Part shown: positions 32,213 through 43,736 of the stretch, piece after piece | How positions within the stretch are numbered: position 1 is the first letter of the stretch | Layout: each line of letters begins with the position of its first letter | NCBI RefSeq assembly: GCF_027579695.1 | Contig: NC_083571.1 | Coordinates: 72,425,279-72,489,278, forward strand | DNA length: 64,000 nucleotides | Source: Neoarius graeffei | Taxonomy: Eukaryota; Chordata; Actinopteri; Siluriformes; Ariidae | Direction: 5' to 3' | Made by a program: the position numbers and the translations under genes | The notes under the pieces: generated by a model | What the model was told of the DNA's origin: nothing | The model's input: the letters and a program-made list of their open reading frames with translations, nothing else | Databases searched by the model: none

Positions 32213-33300
32213 TGAATGGCTAATAGTGCTTATGTCAAGGTAGTTTCCTGGAATATTAATGGTTGTGGGAACCCAGTGAAGAGGAAAAAGGTACTTCTAT
32301 ATCTTAAACACAAACAAGCCGATATAGCATTCATTCAAGAAACCCATCTACTGGATGAGGAAGCTAAAAAATTTAAGAGAGATTGGGTTGGTCATGTTTA
32401 CTACAGTTCTTTTTCCAGCAAACATAATGGAGTTCTTATTTTGGTCCATAAGAGATTGAACTTTTCTATGTTGAAGGAATACAAGGATAATGGTAGAATT
32501 ATATATACAGTATAGAAGCCAACATAAATGGGGGGGAAATAACACTGTAATATTTATGTGCCTAACAAGGAGGATCCATCTTTCTTTCATGGACTGAATA
32601 GTATATTAGGAAATGCCCAGGGACAAATCATTTTGGCCAGAGATTTTAATCAGGTCTTAGATGGGATATTGGATAAGAGTAGATATTCAGGCGTCTCAAC
32701 ACCGAAGGATAGAGCGGCTATTCACATGCTGATGGAAGACATTGGTCTGGTTGATGTCTGGCATTTGGTCAATCCTAGAAATCAGGAATATACATTTTAT
32801 TCCAACTGCCACAAATCTCATTCAAGAATTTATTATTTTTTGATCTCCCAGAGTTTAGTTAATGATATCATTGATAGCTCTATTAATGCTATATCCTTAT
32901 CAGACCACGCGCCTGTTGAGTTGTGTGTAAATATACATTCGGACAGGCTTTGGCGAGGCAGGTGGAGAATGAACACATCTCTATTACAGGATAAGGTGTT
33001 TTCTGTAGAACTAGCAGCGGATTTATCCTCATTCTTTGACATTAATATGGGCAGTACAGAGAGCTTGGCTATGGTTTGGGAGGCATCCAAAACGTACATC
33101 AGGGGTAAATTGATTGCTAAATCATCAAAAAGGAAAAAAGAGCAAAACAATAGTATTAAAAAGTTAGAAGCTGAACTAAATTCTATGGAAAAAGATTTGG
33201 CCAGACATTATTCTGAAAGTTTATTTAAAAACATTTGCAAATGTAAGTTTCAAATTCATGACATTTTCAATAAAAAAAAAAGCAGAATATGCTATGTTCA
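32213..33300 (+). pseudogene. L1 ORF2, endonuclease region
   Basis: ATG at 32216 (MANSAYVKVVSWNINGCG) starts the AP-like endonuclease: VVSWNINGCGNP (N), IAFIQETHLLD (E), then after stops near 32515, ILARDFNQVLDG (a change from the usual GDFN to RDFN), and SLSDHAPVELCV (final D-H). RNA L1 uses it to nick target DNA. Two or more stops between 32515 and 32558, and a shift near 33270 in an A run, break it. Confidence 0.9.
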
Positions 33301-35320
33301 GACTTAAAACAAGATTTTATGAATCAGGGGAAAAGACTGGCAGACTTTTGGCTAGGCAACTAAAGGAACAGAACTCTGCCTATATAATTCCAGCAATAAG
33401 AGCAGGAGGGGCTCTTATAACATCTTCTAAAGGTATTAATGATGTCTTTAGAGACTTCTGTGAAAATCTTTATAGATCAACTGGTGCTATAAATGAGTTA
33501 TCAGCCAGAGATTTTTTTCTCAAACAAATCTTCCAACCCTATCTACTGATCAGGTGACTCTTCTGGATGCATCAATAACCCAAGAAGAGGTTAAAACTGC
33601 CATTTTGTCCATGAATACAGGGAAATCACCGGGCCCTGATGGGTTTCCTGTGGAGTATTATAAGGAATATATTAATATAATTACTCCAATATTGACAATT
33701 GTGTTTGAGGAAGCATTTCGAAGTGGCTCACTTCCACCGTCTTTTAATGAAGGTCTGATATCTCTGTTACCTAAAAAGGGGAAGGATCATACAGATCCTA
33801 TGAATTTTAGACCAATCAGCCTCATCAATGTAGATAGAAAAATATTGGCTAAGGTGCTGGCCCTAAGACTTGAAACCATTTTACCACATATTATACATGT
33901 TGATCAAGTAGGCTTTATAAAAGGAAGGTCTTCTACTGATAATTTGAGAAGGCTTATGCATTTAATATGGTTGAATGCTTCTAGCACAATGCCGGTGGCA
34001 GCAGTCTCACTAGATGCAAGGGCGGCTTTTGACAGGGTCGAGTGGGGGTTCCTGCACTCTGCCCTGCTAAGGTTTGGCTTTGGCTCTGGTTTTGCAAAAT
34101 GGGTGAAAATAATATACAATCAACCCAAAGCTTCAGTTTTGACAGATGGTCTTATTTCATCTCCTTTTGATCTTTCTAGAAGGAACGCGACAGGGATGCC
34201 CCTTGTCGCCTCTCTTGTTCACAATTGCACTGGAACCCCTAGCAGTGACTATAAGAATGAATCCTACCATTAAGGGAGTAGAGGGTGGTGGAACCGAGCA
34301 CAAGCTAATGCTTTACGCTGATGATATTCTTTTCCTTACTAGTGATCCTCATAACTCTTTGCCTGCATTAATGAACACCATTGATATATACTCTACATTG
34401 TCTGGTTACCAAATTAATTGGACCAAATCAGAGGGGATGCCCATATCCAAGCATTGTCACCCACACATGCTAACACAGTATAATTTCAGATGGATTCCTA
34501 AAGGCATGATTTATCTGGGTATAAAATTAACATCTGAGATAGGTGAGATGGCGACACTGAATTTTGAGCCTCTTCTTCAAAACATTAAAACAAGCCTGGA
34601 AAATGGGGAAAGTTAAACTTGAGTCTTTGGGGGAAGATAAATGTCATTAAAATGGTAATAGCACCACAATTTAACTATATATCTATGATGTTACCCCTGT
34701 GTAAGCCTGATCACATTTTTAAACAATACGAAACCATAATCAGAGACTTTCTATGGGCGGGAAGAAAACCCAGATTTAAATGGAGTAAAATGTGTGCACC
34801 CAAGGAGAAGGGGGGACTTGGTCTTCCTGATGTTAGGCTGTATAGTTTGGCATTTGAAATGGCTAAGATAACCTATCACTGGAGGGGAAATGGGTCTGAA
34901 TTAGTGTGGGCTAATATAGAGACAAACTTGGCGGCACCATTTCATCCAATGCATGTCCTATCCCAGTGTTTAAAAAATAAAGATATGAATCCAGTTATTA
35001 AGCATTCTCAAGAGGTTTGGGCCAAGGTTCACAAATTGCACAAGATCTCCCACTACAAACAACTGTATGCTTCACTTTGGCTCAACCCAGAAGTGAAGAT
35101 TGGGAAGCAGAAGGTTTTTTGGAAAAGATGGCTGGAGAAAGGTATATGCACTGTAAAAGATCTTTACAAAGAAGGGACATTTATGTCATTCAACGACCTT
35201 GTTTAACAGTACCAGTTGTTGGAAAACAGTGATTTCTGGAAATATTTACAAATTAGACACTGTAATTAAAAGGTTTGAGTCACAGAATCTAACCAACCCG
35301 ATTGTTGACTATCTAGAAAA
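33258..35320 (+). pseudogene. L1 ORF2, reverse transcriptase region
   Basis: Continues in overlapping frames: NTGKSPGPDGFPVEYYKE, NFRPISLINVDRKILAKVLA, VGFIKGRSSTDNLRRL, AVSLDARAAFDRVEW, then after a shift near 34180 GTRQGCPLSPLLFTIALEP and the catalytic LMLYADDILFL, followed by LGIKLTSE and, from 34619, SLWGKINVIKMVIAPQFNY. The gene is cut at 35325 by the palindromic LTR. The catalytic residues are kept; frameshifts are not. Confidence 0.9.
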
Positions 35321-35325
35321 CCCTC

Positions 35326-35846
35326 TGTGGCAGCGGGGGCGTGGTCAAGCGCCGGTCTGTGACAGGAGGGCGGGGTTGGGGAAGGTAAGTGGCAGAATCG
35401 CTTCACCTGAGTGTGATTAACCTACGTTTTGTGTGTGTTCTCCCCAGTAAACCGCACCCTATTTAAGGAGGGAGAGTGAGAGAAGAGGGAGGCTCATTCC
35501 CGGACGAGACGCTGCGTGTTTGTGTGTGTGTGTGTCTCTCTCTCTATTGGGAAGTCATTGTTACCCTGAAAAGTGTGGCAATAAAGCCTGTTTGCGAACC
35601 TGATCTCTGTCCTGCCGTCCTCTGTGCTCCACCCACTCAACGGAACCGCCACAGTGGTGCCGTCTCGTCCGGGAATGAGCCTCCCTCTTCTCTCACTCTC
35701 CCTCCTTAAATAGGGTGCGGTTTACTGGGGAGAACACACACAAAACATAGGTTAATCACACTCAGGTGAAGCGATTCTGCCACTTACCTTCCCCAACCCC
35801 GCCCTCCTGTCACAGACCGGCGCTTGACCACGCCCCCGCTGCCACA
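35326..35846. mobile_element. Palindromic LTR insertion (fold-back)
   Basis: Left: a complete LTR, 35326-35653 (TGTGGCAGCGGGG...AACCGCCACA), with TATA-like CCTATTTAAGG near 35458 and AATAAAGCC near 35579. Next comes GTGGTGCCG, the start of a primer-binding site. From 35661 to 35846 the sequence is the reverse complement of 35326-35511, 186 bp with one difference I can see. The insertion therefore starts and ends with the same U3 terminus. It is bounded by 5 bp duplications CCCTC at 35321-35325 and 35847-35851, so it was inserted in this form. Confidence 0.9.
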
Positions 35847-35851
35847 CCCTC

Positions 35852-35965
35852 TAAATCGCAAGGCATCAACATTCTATCAAAACTCAATGTCTTTAACTAG
35901 TGGCATATGTGACCATCTGAGAATAATTTGGCACAGAGACCTTAACTGTGAAATTAGTGAGGATA
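35852..35965 (+). pseudogene. L1 ORF2 segment between two insertions
   Basis: A short piece of L1 sequence that continues the ORF2 broken at 35320 and leads into the BEL target site CATGG at 35966-35970. It has no domain by itself. Confidence 0.6.
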
Positions 35966-35970
35966 CATGG

Positions 35971-36468
35971 TGTAACTGTCATAGTTTGTTTTGTTATTTT
36001 TTTGTTTTCATTAAATATCATGTTTGTAATGTCCAAGAATATGTTGTGTTTAATTTGATATTTACGCTGGGTCATGTTGGGTTAGGCGATGTCACGTGTT
36101 GCACACGGACATTATTAGGTGCCGTACCACTCGCCTAGGTGATGGACTTGACTATGCTCACGGCCATGTTACAAGCCGCGGGCTAGTTTGAAATGTTTGA
36201 TGCTGTGTTTTTAAGCTTTAAGTCTCATTCCCTCTTCAGTTATATGCAGCCAGCAATGTATGTTTGGTTCTTGTCTTTGCTGTTTTTGATTTATATTGCG
36301 TTGTATCTGGGTTTATGATTTTTCTACTGATTTTGTGTTGTTTGTACTGTCAGTTTGATGGTGGATGAAAGATGAACGAAGTGGATTTTATGGATTACGT
36401 TATTAAAAGATTGATCATCCATCAGTAACTAAAACTTGGCTCAAGCGTGATTCCTGGAGGGCATGATA
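35971..36468 (+). mobile_element. BEL 5' LTR
   Basis: From TGTAACTGTCATAG to GGCATGATA; about 97% like the 3' copy by eye. The sequence after it, from 36469 to 37237, is a leader with no convincing gene. Confidence 0.85.
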
Positions 36469-37237
36469 GTCAAACTCGACCTGCAAGCAAGTCCAGGCGG
36501 ATCTGTAGTCAATTCAACCTGCTCTGTCTGCAGCCTCCTTTAATCCCCAAGCACGGCCTGCACGAACTTGTGTGGGCAAACGTTCACTCATCCGAACTAC
36601 CTGAGCTCGTCTGTGGTACGGACTGGAGTCATTGGATTTTCGCGGACTTAAAACGGGCTCGGACGTGTACTACGAAAGAAAAAGGAATGTTGAACTGCTC
36701 AACCTGCGCGTGCCGGAGGACGTATAAGAGACTCTTTGCATTTGACTGAAGGTTCCTTAAACGTGCTATATGCTTAATGACTCGATTTAGAGTGTTTTTC
36801 TTGGTCAAAATACAGTCTGTGGACAATATTGTGTTACTGACAGATAATTTGCACACCAGTAAGCTTAATTTTTTCTGAAAGTGAATGCATTATTTTATAT
36901 TGTGAAAGTTGCTTTGTACCTAGTAAACGCCTAATTTGCACAGAAAAGTGATCTTTTTACATGAAAGTATTGCACATTTATGGTAATTTGCATTTGAATT
37001 TGCACATTTAAGAAGCAAGTTATTTTTTAACCTTTGGTTGACCATTTCATAGCTTACCCCTTGTGTATTGCTCATGCATATGCTTAAGCTTATGCTTAAG
37101 TCCTGCATAGTGTGTATGTACACTTCTTTGAGGGATAGTGGCGGAATTTGGTTGTTTTATGATCACATTTTTAACTTATCTTCACTAAGGCTTACTTCAC
37201 CTAGTGCTTAATTATATATCGAACACAATTCTTTAAA
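36469..37237 (+). other. BEL leader, no gene seen
   Basis: Untranslated leader between 5' LTR and gag. A frame of 100 codons overlaps the LTR end at 36447-36749 but has no family resemblance. I could not define a primer-binding site. Confidence 0.5.
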
Positions 37238-38157
37238 ATGTTTGAATCAAGTAAAGAAGTTGAACTGCCTAAAGAGCAAGCTGGAGAGTCACAGCAGGAA
37301 AATGAGTCTAATGCTCAGAAAGCCGTACACTCTGAGGAGCCTCGCAGGAGCAATAGAGCCTGTACGCTGACAGAAAAGGGCAGGGAATTGCAGAGTGGAA
37401 AACTAAAAACATTGCTTCTTTGCTTTGAGGATGCTTATGACTGCTGGAAGGTTCTTGCTAAAATAGAGAAAAAATCAGTCACAAGGAATGATCCAAATGA
37501 CATTTTACAAGACAATGTTATTCGTATGCAGAAGGAGCAAGAAGAACTGTACAATCTTTATGAAACATACAGGGCTATTGATATTCCACCTCATGCTATG
37601 CGTTGCAAGCTGGATAAGAGCACAGCAATTACACAGACTGTAAGACAAAATGCTGCAGCTCAAATGGAAGGAGCACTCGAACAGATCATTTGGCTTGATG
37701 CTGACTCTGTTTTTGCCTCAACTGCCTCCAGCATCTCACTTCCTGTATACAATGGCTGTGATGGTAATTCTATTCATTCTTGTGTATCAGTAAAACGTCA
37801 AGAAGCTGCCGCTGAGTTTGCTCACACTAGGGCAGTACTAAAAATAATGGCTGAACAAGAGCGTTGCCAGGAGGAGCTACAAGCACTTGATGCAGAGATT
37901 AAGAAGATAGCAGTAGAACAAGAAGCAGCAGCAAAGTCTCGTCGCCTTGAAGAAGAGAGAGAAGAAATTGAATGCAAGATTGAGAAACAAAAATGAGAGG
38001 AAGCACTCTTAAAGAAGCAAGAAGAGGAGAGAGCGGCCAGAAGGCAGTCTGTAGAGACCCTGAAAAGACAGATTGAACGTTTAGAAAAGTTAAAATCTCT
38101 GAATGCTGCCAAAGCGAGACTTCAGGTGTATGACGAAGGTGATGCTGACTTGCAATA
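37238..38157 (+). pseudogene. BEL gag, N-terminal part
   Basis: ATG 37238 opens MFESSKEVELPKEQAGES, then RRSNRACTLTEKGRELQSGK, a block typical of fish BEL gag starts, and a long charged helix (QEELQALDAEIKKIAVEQEA ...). A single TGA-type stop at 37994 interrupts it; the frame then continues to 38157. Gag is the structural protein; the helix is likely coiled-coil. Confidence 0.8.
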
Positions 38158-39406
38158 AGTCCTTGTATCTGAGCCTCTAGATGTTAAGCATACAAGTAAC
38201 AAAATTGCTAGATCAGAGTTACAGCTACAGCCTGTGAGTGATGTGCTTTCTAGAAGCATTCAGACAGATAACTCAGATCTGGTCAATCTTTTGGCTGAAG
38301 CCATCACTGTGAACAGGCTACCTACTCCAGAGCCCACCATCTTTTGTGGTGATCCACTTAAGTTCAGCCATTGGAAGTCCTCATTTCAAACGCTAATAGA
38401 ACGAAAGAACATACCAACTTTTGAGAAAATGTTCTTTCTTCAAAGATGTGTGGGAGGCACTGTCAGCGAAGCCCTGGGGGGTAACTTTCTGCTTAGCTCA
38501 AAGGACTCTTACAGTTCAGCCTGGGAACTGCTCAATGATCGATATGGTCAGCCATTTGTCATTGCTAAAGCATTTAGAGACAAGCTGTATGCCTGGCCAA
38601 AAATAAGCAATAAAGACAGTAGAGAATTAAGATGATTTGTGGACTTTTTGTGCAGCTGTAATTGTGCTATGAACGAGAATGAGAACCTACATGTACTTAA
38701 TGATGCAATGGAAAATCAAAAACTTGCTGCCAAGTTGCCTGATTGGCTGAGCCTGAGATGGAATTGGAAAGCCACACAGTACCAGCTAGAGCATGGCAGC
38801 TTTCCCAATTTAAGTTACTTTATTACAGTTCTTTCAATGGAGGCTGCTATAGCTTGCAACCCGATAACATCCCATGAAGCATTGCGGCCCTGTGAGATTG
38901 ATAAGGCTAAGAATACAAGTACAGCCGTTTCCAACACTCAAACCTTCAGTGCAAAGACCTTTAACACCAGTACAAATGAAGCGGGGTCCACCACATGTGT
39001 TCTTTGTAAGAGAACTGGTCATAGCCTACAGAAGTGCCAAACTTTCTTAGAAAGGCCACTTGCTGGGAGAATAAAATTTGTTCAGAACAAAAGGCTGTGC
39101 TTTGGCTGTTTAAACCCTCGCCATCAGTCCAAGAGCTGTCCCAGAAGGATGTTTTGTGATGTTTGTTCAAGACGCCACTCTACCTCGTTACATGAAGATT
39201 GCCCACAACAACAAAGACAACAGTTTGAGGTGGTAAATTCCAGTGAACAGTTGCTCTCAACACCACAAGATGATATTGCACAAGCCACATCTAACAGGGT
39301 TATGCAGGATGACCATAGCATGCAGACGTCAGCAACAGTACCCGTGTATGTGTCATATGGTTCAGATAAGGAACTCCTTGTTTATGCATTGTTAGACTCA
39401 GAGTGA
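38158..39406 (+). pseudogene. BEL gag C-terminus and zinc knuckles
   Basis: Two frames (38234-38635 and 38639-39406) in the same phase region, separated by one stop. PEPTIFCGDPLKFSHWKSSF and ERKNIPTFEKMFFLQRCV match the conserved gag block of Pao/BEL (DUF1759-like). Cysteine motifs CVLCKRTGHSLQKC and CFGCLNPRHQSKSC are nucleic-acid-binding knuckles. The end VYVSYGSDKELLVYALLDSE is the start of the aspartic protease (expected D-S active site) where a stop appears. Confidence 0.85.
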
Positions 39407-39409
39407 TTC

Positions 39410-42400
39410 TTCCTTTATCTTAGAAGAACTGGCTGATGCACTGGAGCTGGAAGGCGAACCAGTAAAGCTTAAGGTGTCAACAATGTCATCAAGGGGAACC
39501 ATCGTATCTTGTAAGAGGCTTAAGGGACTGCAGATAAGGGGGCTGTCTTCATCCAAAAAGATCACAGTGCCAACAGCTTATACTCGTGAGTTCATTCCGG
39601 CCAATCGATCACATATTCCAACTCCAGAGATTGCAAGAGCATGGCCGCACTTGAAACATCTTGCGCCACACATTTCTCCACAAAGGAAGTGTGAGATCGG
39701 CCTATTAATAGGGTATAATTGCCCACAAGCCTTAATGCCAAGGGAAGTAATATGTGGAGAAGATCAACCCTTTGCTCAGAGAACAGACCTAGGTTGGAGT
39801 ATAGTGAGCTATGTCCAACATTCTGAGCATGGCTGTGACGCAATTGGAGTGAGTCATCGCATCATAGTGAAGCAAGTAATCCCTCAATCCAAATTATCAG
39901 CTCATCTAAAAGGACCGTTACAGCAACCAGTTCAGCTTAAAACTGAAGTTTATTTTGTTCTCAAGACCCAGGCCAAGGAAATGGTCACTCCTGAAGATGT
40001 CATGAAAGTGCTGGAAGCCGATTTCAGTGAACAAGTAGAAGATGTAACATTTTCCCAGGAAGATTTTCTGTTTCTGACTAAGTTGAAGGATGGAATAAGA
40101 CACAAGCCGGATGGACATCTTGAAATGCCCCTTCCATTCAAACAAGAAAGACCAAAGCTGCCTAACAATATGTCCTGTGCTGTCCAGCGTTTGATGTGTT
40201 TAGGCAAAAGACTGAGGAAGGATCAGCAATATTGCTCCAACTATATTAACTTTATGGAAGATTTCATTAGTCATGGCGATGCAGAAAAGGTCCCAAAAGA
40301 GGAAGTAAACAATGATCCAGCTTGGTACATTTCCCATCATGGTGTTTTATCACCTTAAAGGTCCCATGGCATGAAATTTTCACTTTCTGAGGTTTTTTAA
40401 TGTTAAAATGAGTTCCTCTGACCTTCTTAAGTCACCCCAGTGGCTAGAAATTTCATAATGTGTAAACCAAACTATGCCCAACATTTGAGAATGGCGCGTC
40501 AAAACGGCGCGTTGATAAACTCTTCCCTTGCCTACGTCAGCAAGGGAGATGATCCCCACGCCCCCCCTCTGGATTCCCACCCACTGTATGGATTGCCCGC
40601 CCAACTCAAAAGTTGCTGTTTGTCCTACCAAGCCTACTGTGCATGCGCGAAGCCTACTGCGCATGCGCAGAACACATGACTACATTTTGTAGTGAGGAGC
40701 CCATAGAAGACACAACATGGAAATTGCGCTGTACATGGATGTGACAACACAGAAAGGAGTCTGTTTTTACTGCTGACGGGAGAGCCCCTGAAGACGCAGT
40801 GGCTTAATTTTATTTACTTCAATAATACGCCGTCGAGTCTACCTAAGACGGTGTATGTTTGTCAGAAGCATTTTCCTGAGGAATGTTTCCACAACTTGGG
40901 ACAGTACAGGGCAGGTTTTGCACATCAACTGTCACTGAAGCCTGGGTCTGTGCCAAGCATCCCTGCTGCATCAGCAACAAACACTGAACAAGTAAGTGTA
41001 TAACTGGTTGTTTTGCCGTGTTTTAAAATCGGTGCGTTAGCCTAGCAATGGCTACATTAGCTGTGCAGCTAACCGCTTCCTGCAGTTAGCCAGGTACTCT
41101 GCGCTACAAAACTAAAGAGCATGCAGCATGCTCTGTTAAACTGAGTTTAGTCTGGAAATTGACTGTAACTTATGAGCTTATGTGTGACTATTGCTCCGCA
41201 ATGCATGTCTTCTGTTGGATAAGCGATATGTTGCTGTAGTTGCTGCTTCTATCCTCTTTGGTTATGGAGTGCGTGTTCAAGCTACCATCTGTGGGATTAT
41301 GACTGAATGCCTCTAAGTCAGAATCCCGCCTAGACGTGACGATACCGCAGCGCTGTGGATCTTCGGTTGGTCTGGCGAGGTCGCGCGGGTGGCCCTCCAG
41401 CGGCACCGGCCGCCCGTGGAGGCAGCGGTTCTCCCAGGGGCGAGTTGGGGGGAAACGGCAAAGTCCCCACTCCTCCATGGTAAAATTGCTCAGTTTTACC
41501 ATGGGCCTCAGGCTGAAAAAAAAAAACGACAAAGTCCCAGTTTTACCATGGGCTCGAGTTGTACCATTTTTTTAGACAGGGTGGACGGACCAGGGCATTC
41601 GCCCTCCTGGCCGTGCCCGACGAGGAGCGCTCTCGGCCGGCTTGGGAGGCAGACGGCAGCCCCTCCCCATGGCACGCCCCCACCGTCTACCCTTCCCCAC
41701 CTCCTGCTTCTCATTAGCAAAACGACGCACTGGAAAAAGCGCTGAAATGGGGCTTTCTCCCAGGAGGCTATATCTACGTACCGAGGGTTCATTTCGAGAA
41801 AGGCTGCGGATATAACATCCGGAAGCCTCCACGAGCCCGTTTAAAGCATCAACAAACCACCATGCCATGGGCCCTTTAAAAAGCCTGGAAAAATACGTGT
41901 TGTCTTTGATTGCTCTGTTAGATTCCAAGATGTATCTTTAAATGACCACCTTCTCACTGGGCCAGAACTTACAAATACCTTGCTGGGAGTCCTTTGCAGG
42001 TTCCGCAAGGGCCCTATTGCCATCACGTGATATAGAACGAATGTTCCATCAATTCCACGTGAAATCTGACGACAGAGACTACTTGAGATTCCTTTGGTGG
42101 GAAAATGGCAACCTTCAGTCTCCTCCATCAATCTTTTGAATGAAAGTCCACCTCTTTGGGGCAGCCTCTTCACCTGGCTGTGCCAACTTTGGCCTTCAAC
42201 ACCTAGCCCTTAAAGCCCAGGGTCAGTTTGACCAGAACACAATTAAGTTTGTCAAGAGAAACTTTATGTAGATGACGGGCTCATTAGTGTAACCTCTGAT
42301 ACTGAAGCAATCTGACTCACTAAGGAGGCAAAGGAGTTGTGTAGTACAGGCAAGCTGCATTTGCACAAGTTTACTTCTAACAGTATGGAAGTCCTGAAGT

Positions 42401-42410
42401 TTTAATGTTA
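39410..42410 (+). pseudogene. BEL protease end and RT, split
   Basis: From 39474 the protease C-terminus and linker (ARAWPHLKHLAPHI, IGLLIGYNCPQALMP) lead into the RT region (LPFKQERPKLPNNMSCAVQR, YISHHGV). At 40359-41875 a TTAA element interrupts; RT resumes with [38 protein letters not shown] and later LYVDDGLISV, the catalytic YVDD. Stops are frequent after 42135. The sequence ends near 42410, just before the 3' LTR, leaving no RNase H or integrase. Confidence 0.8.
40359..41875. mobile_element. TTAA-target TIR element
   Basis: Ends AGGTCCCATGGCATG and CATGCCATGGGCCCT are inverted, with TTAA at 40355-40358 and 41876-41879. TTAA targets fit piggyBac and Kolobok transposons. The interior has no recognisable transposase, so this 1.5 kb copy is non-autonomous. 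Removing it rejoins the BEL RT around a Lys-Pro-Gly segment. Confidence 0.85.
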
Positions 42411-42445
42411 AGTGTGAAATCAACTAATATGTGATTTGGTGGGAG

Positions 42446-42945
42446 TGTAACTGTCATAGTTTATTTTTTGTTTTCATTAAATATCATGTTTGTAATGTCC
42501 AAGAATATGTTGTGTTTAATTTGATATTTACGCTGGGTCATGTTGGGTTAGGCGATGTCACGTGTTGCACACGGACATTATTAGGTGCCGTACCACTCGC
42601 CTAGGTGATGGACTTGACTATGCTCGCGGCCATGTTACAAGCCGCGGGCTAGTTTGAAATGTTTGATGCTGTGTTTTAAGCTTTAAGTCTCATTCCCTCT
42701 TCAGTTATATGCAGCCAGCGAGGTACGGTATGTTTGTTTCTTGTCTTTGCTGTTTTTGATTTATATTGCGTTGTATCTGGGTTTATGATTTTTCTACTGA
42801 TTTTGTGTTGTGTTGTGTTTGTACTGTCAGTTTGACAGTGGATGAAGCATGAACGAAGTGGATTTTATGGATTATGTTATTAAAAGATTGATCATCCATC
42901 AGTAACTAAAACTTGGCTCAAGCGTGATTCCTGGAGGGTGTGATA
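42446..42945 (+). mobile_element. BEL 3' LTR
   Basis: Begins after a purine-rich GGTGGGAG, the likely polypurine tract, and ends GGTGTGATA before the CATGG duplication. Carries small indels relative to the 5' LTR (for example an extra GTGTT near 42810), so the insertion is not brand new. Confidence 0.85.
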
Positions 42946-42950
42946 CATGG

Positions 42951-43478
42951 AGTCAAATCATAGCACAAAATGGCAGATATGTCAAAGATGCCAGAGGGAA
43001 GTTTATCCAATATAAAGTTCTACACCGCTATTATTGGACTCCCTGTAGGCTTTTTAAGGTAGGGCTCACAAACAATAATTTATGTTGGAAGTGTACAAAA
43101 GAGATGGGAACTTTTTTGCATGTCATATGGGAATGCCCCATGGTTAAGCCATTTTGGCACAGTGTGCTGAAATATCTGGAGGCATGGGCAGGAGTGACCC
43201 TGCCAGTATCCCCGCGTTTGTCTTTTGGGAGATAAAACAGAAACCCCAACATTAAACAGAAAGGCATACTCGGTTTTGATGGTGGGAATAACCTCATGCC
43301 TTAGAATCATATTAAGGTATTGGAAATCAACCACATGTCCTAAACTCCAAGATTGGAAAATCTTAATGAGTGAGACCACCTCCTATGAGTTTATGTTAGC
43401 AAGGATAAGGAGTAAAGGTCCTGTGGAACTGGGGCTTTGGGATTTTTTCGATGAACATCTTACTTCTAACTAGTGCCA
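42951..43478 (+). pseudogene. L1 ORF2 C-terminus
   Basis: L1 coding resumes after the BEL: NGRYVKDARGKFIQYKVLHR and the L1-type cysteine motif CWKCTKEMGTFLHVIWEC, then a shifted frame. The 3' UTR follows to a signal-like AATAAAAAATTTG and the poly(A) run ending at 43734. Confidence 0.85.
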
Positions 43479-43736
43479 TGACTGTGAAGCCTGACTTAAG
43501 AAATGTTTTATTTATTTTACTGTATTATTGGTACTTGTACAATGTTGCTGATATTCCTTTTTATTTTATGTATTTATTTATTATATTTTTTTAATTTTTG
43601 GACAGGGGCTACCTAAGCCTTAGAAAATGTGTCCTTGTAATGCTGGCTTTTCTGTCTTTGTTTTCTATATGATGTACCACTGAAAGCTGTTACTGAGTGT
43701 GTTTAAATAAAAAATTTGAATTACAAAAAAAAAAAG

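Larger units (their letters stand above)
35971..42945 (+). mobile_element. BEL/Pao retrotransposon, deleted pol
   Basis: LTRs of about 500 bp (35971-36468 and 42446-42945) and 5 bp duplications CATGG at 35966-35970 and 42946-42950. Order is gag, zinc knuckles, aspartic protease region, RT. The RT is followed almost at once by the 3' LTR, so RNase H and integrase are deleted. A TTAA-flanked element sits in the RT. The LTR ends are TG...TA rather than TG...CA. Confidence 0.85.
30837..43734 (+). mobile_element. L1-clade LINE, full length with insertions
   Basis: Plus-strand L1 with a 3' poly(A) run ending at 43734 and perfect 13 bp duplications AGAGGTTGATCTT at 30824-30836 and 43735-43747. It has ORF1 with coiled coil, ORF2 with endonuclease, RT and C-terminal cysteine motif. 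A palindromic LTR insertion (35326-35846) and a BEL element (35971-42945) lie in ORF2. Without them it is about 5.4 kb. The duplication and tail show it inserted as a full-length copy into the Tc1 transposase gene. Confidence 0.95.

Noticed and set aside
36447..36749. A 100-codon frame at the BEL 5' LTR border
   Set aside because: It overlaps LTR and leader, has no family similarity and no counterpart in the 3' LTR copy.
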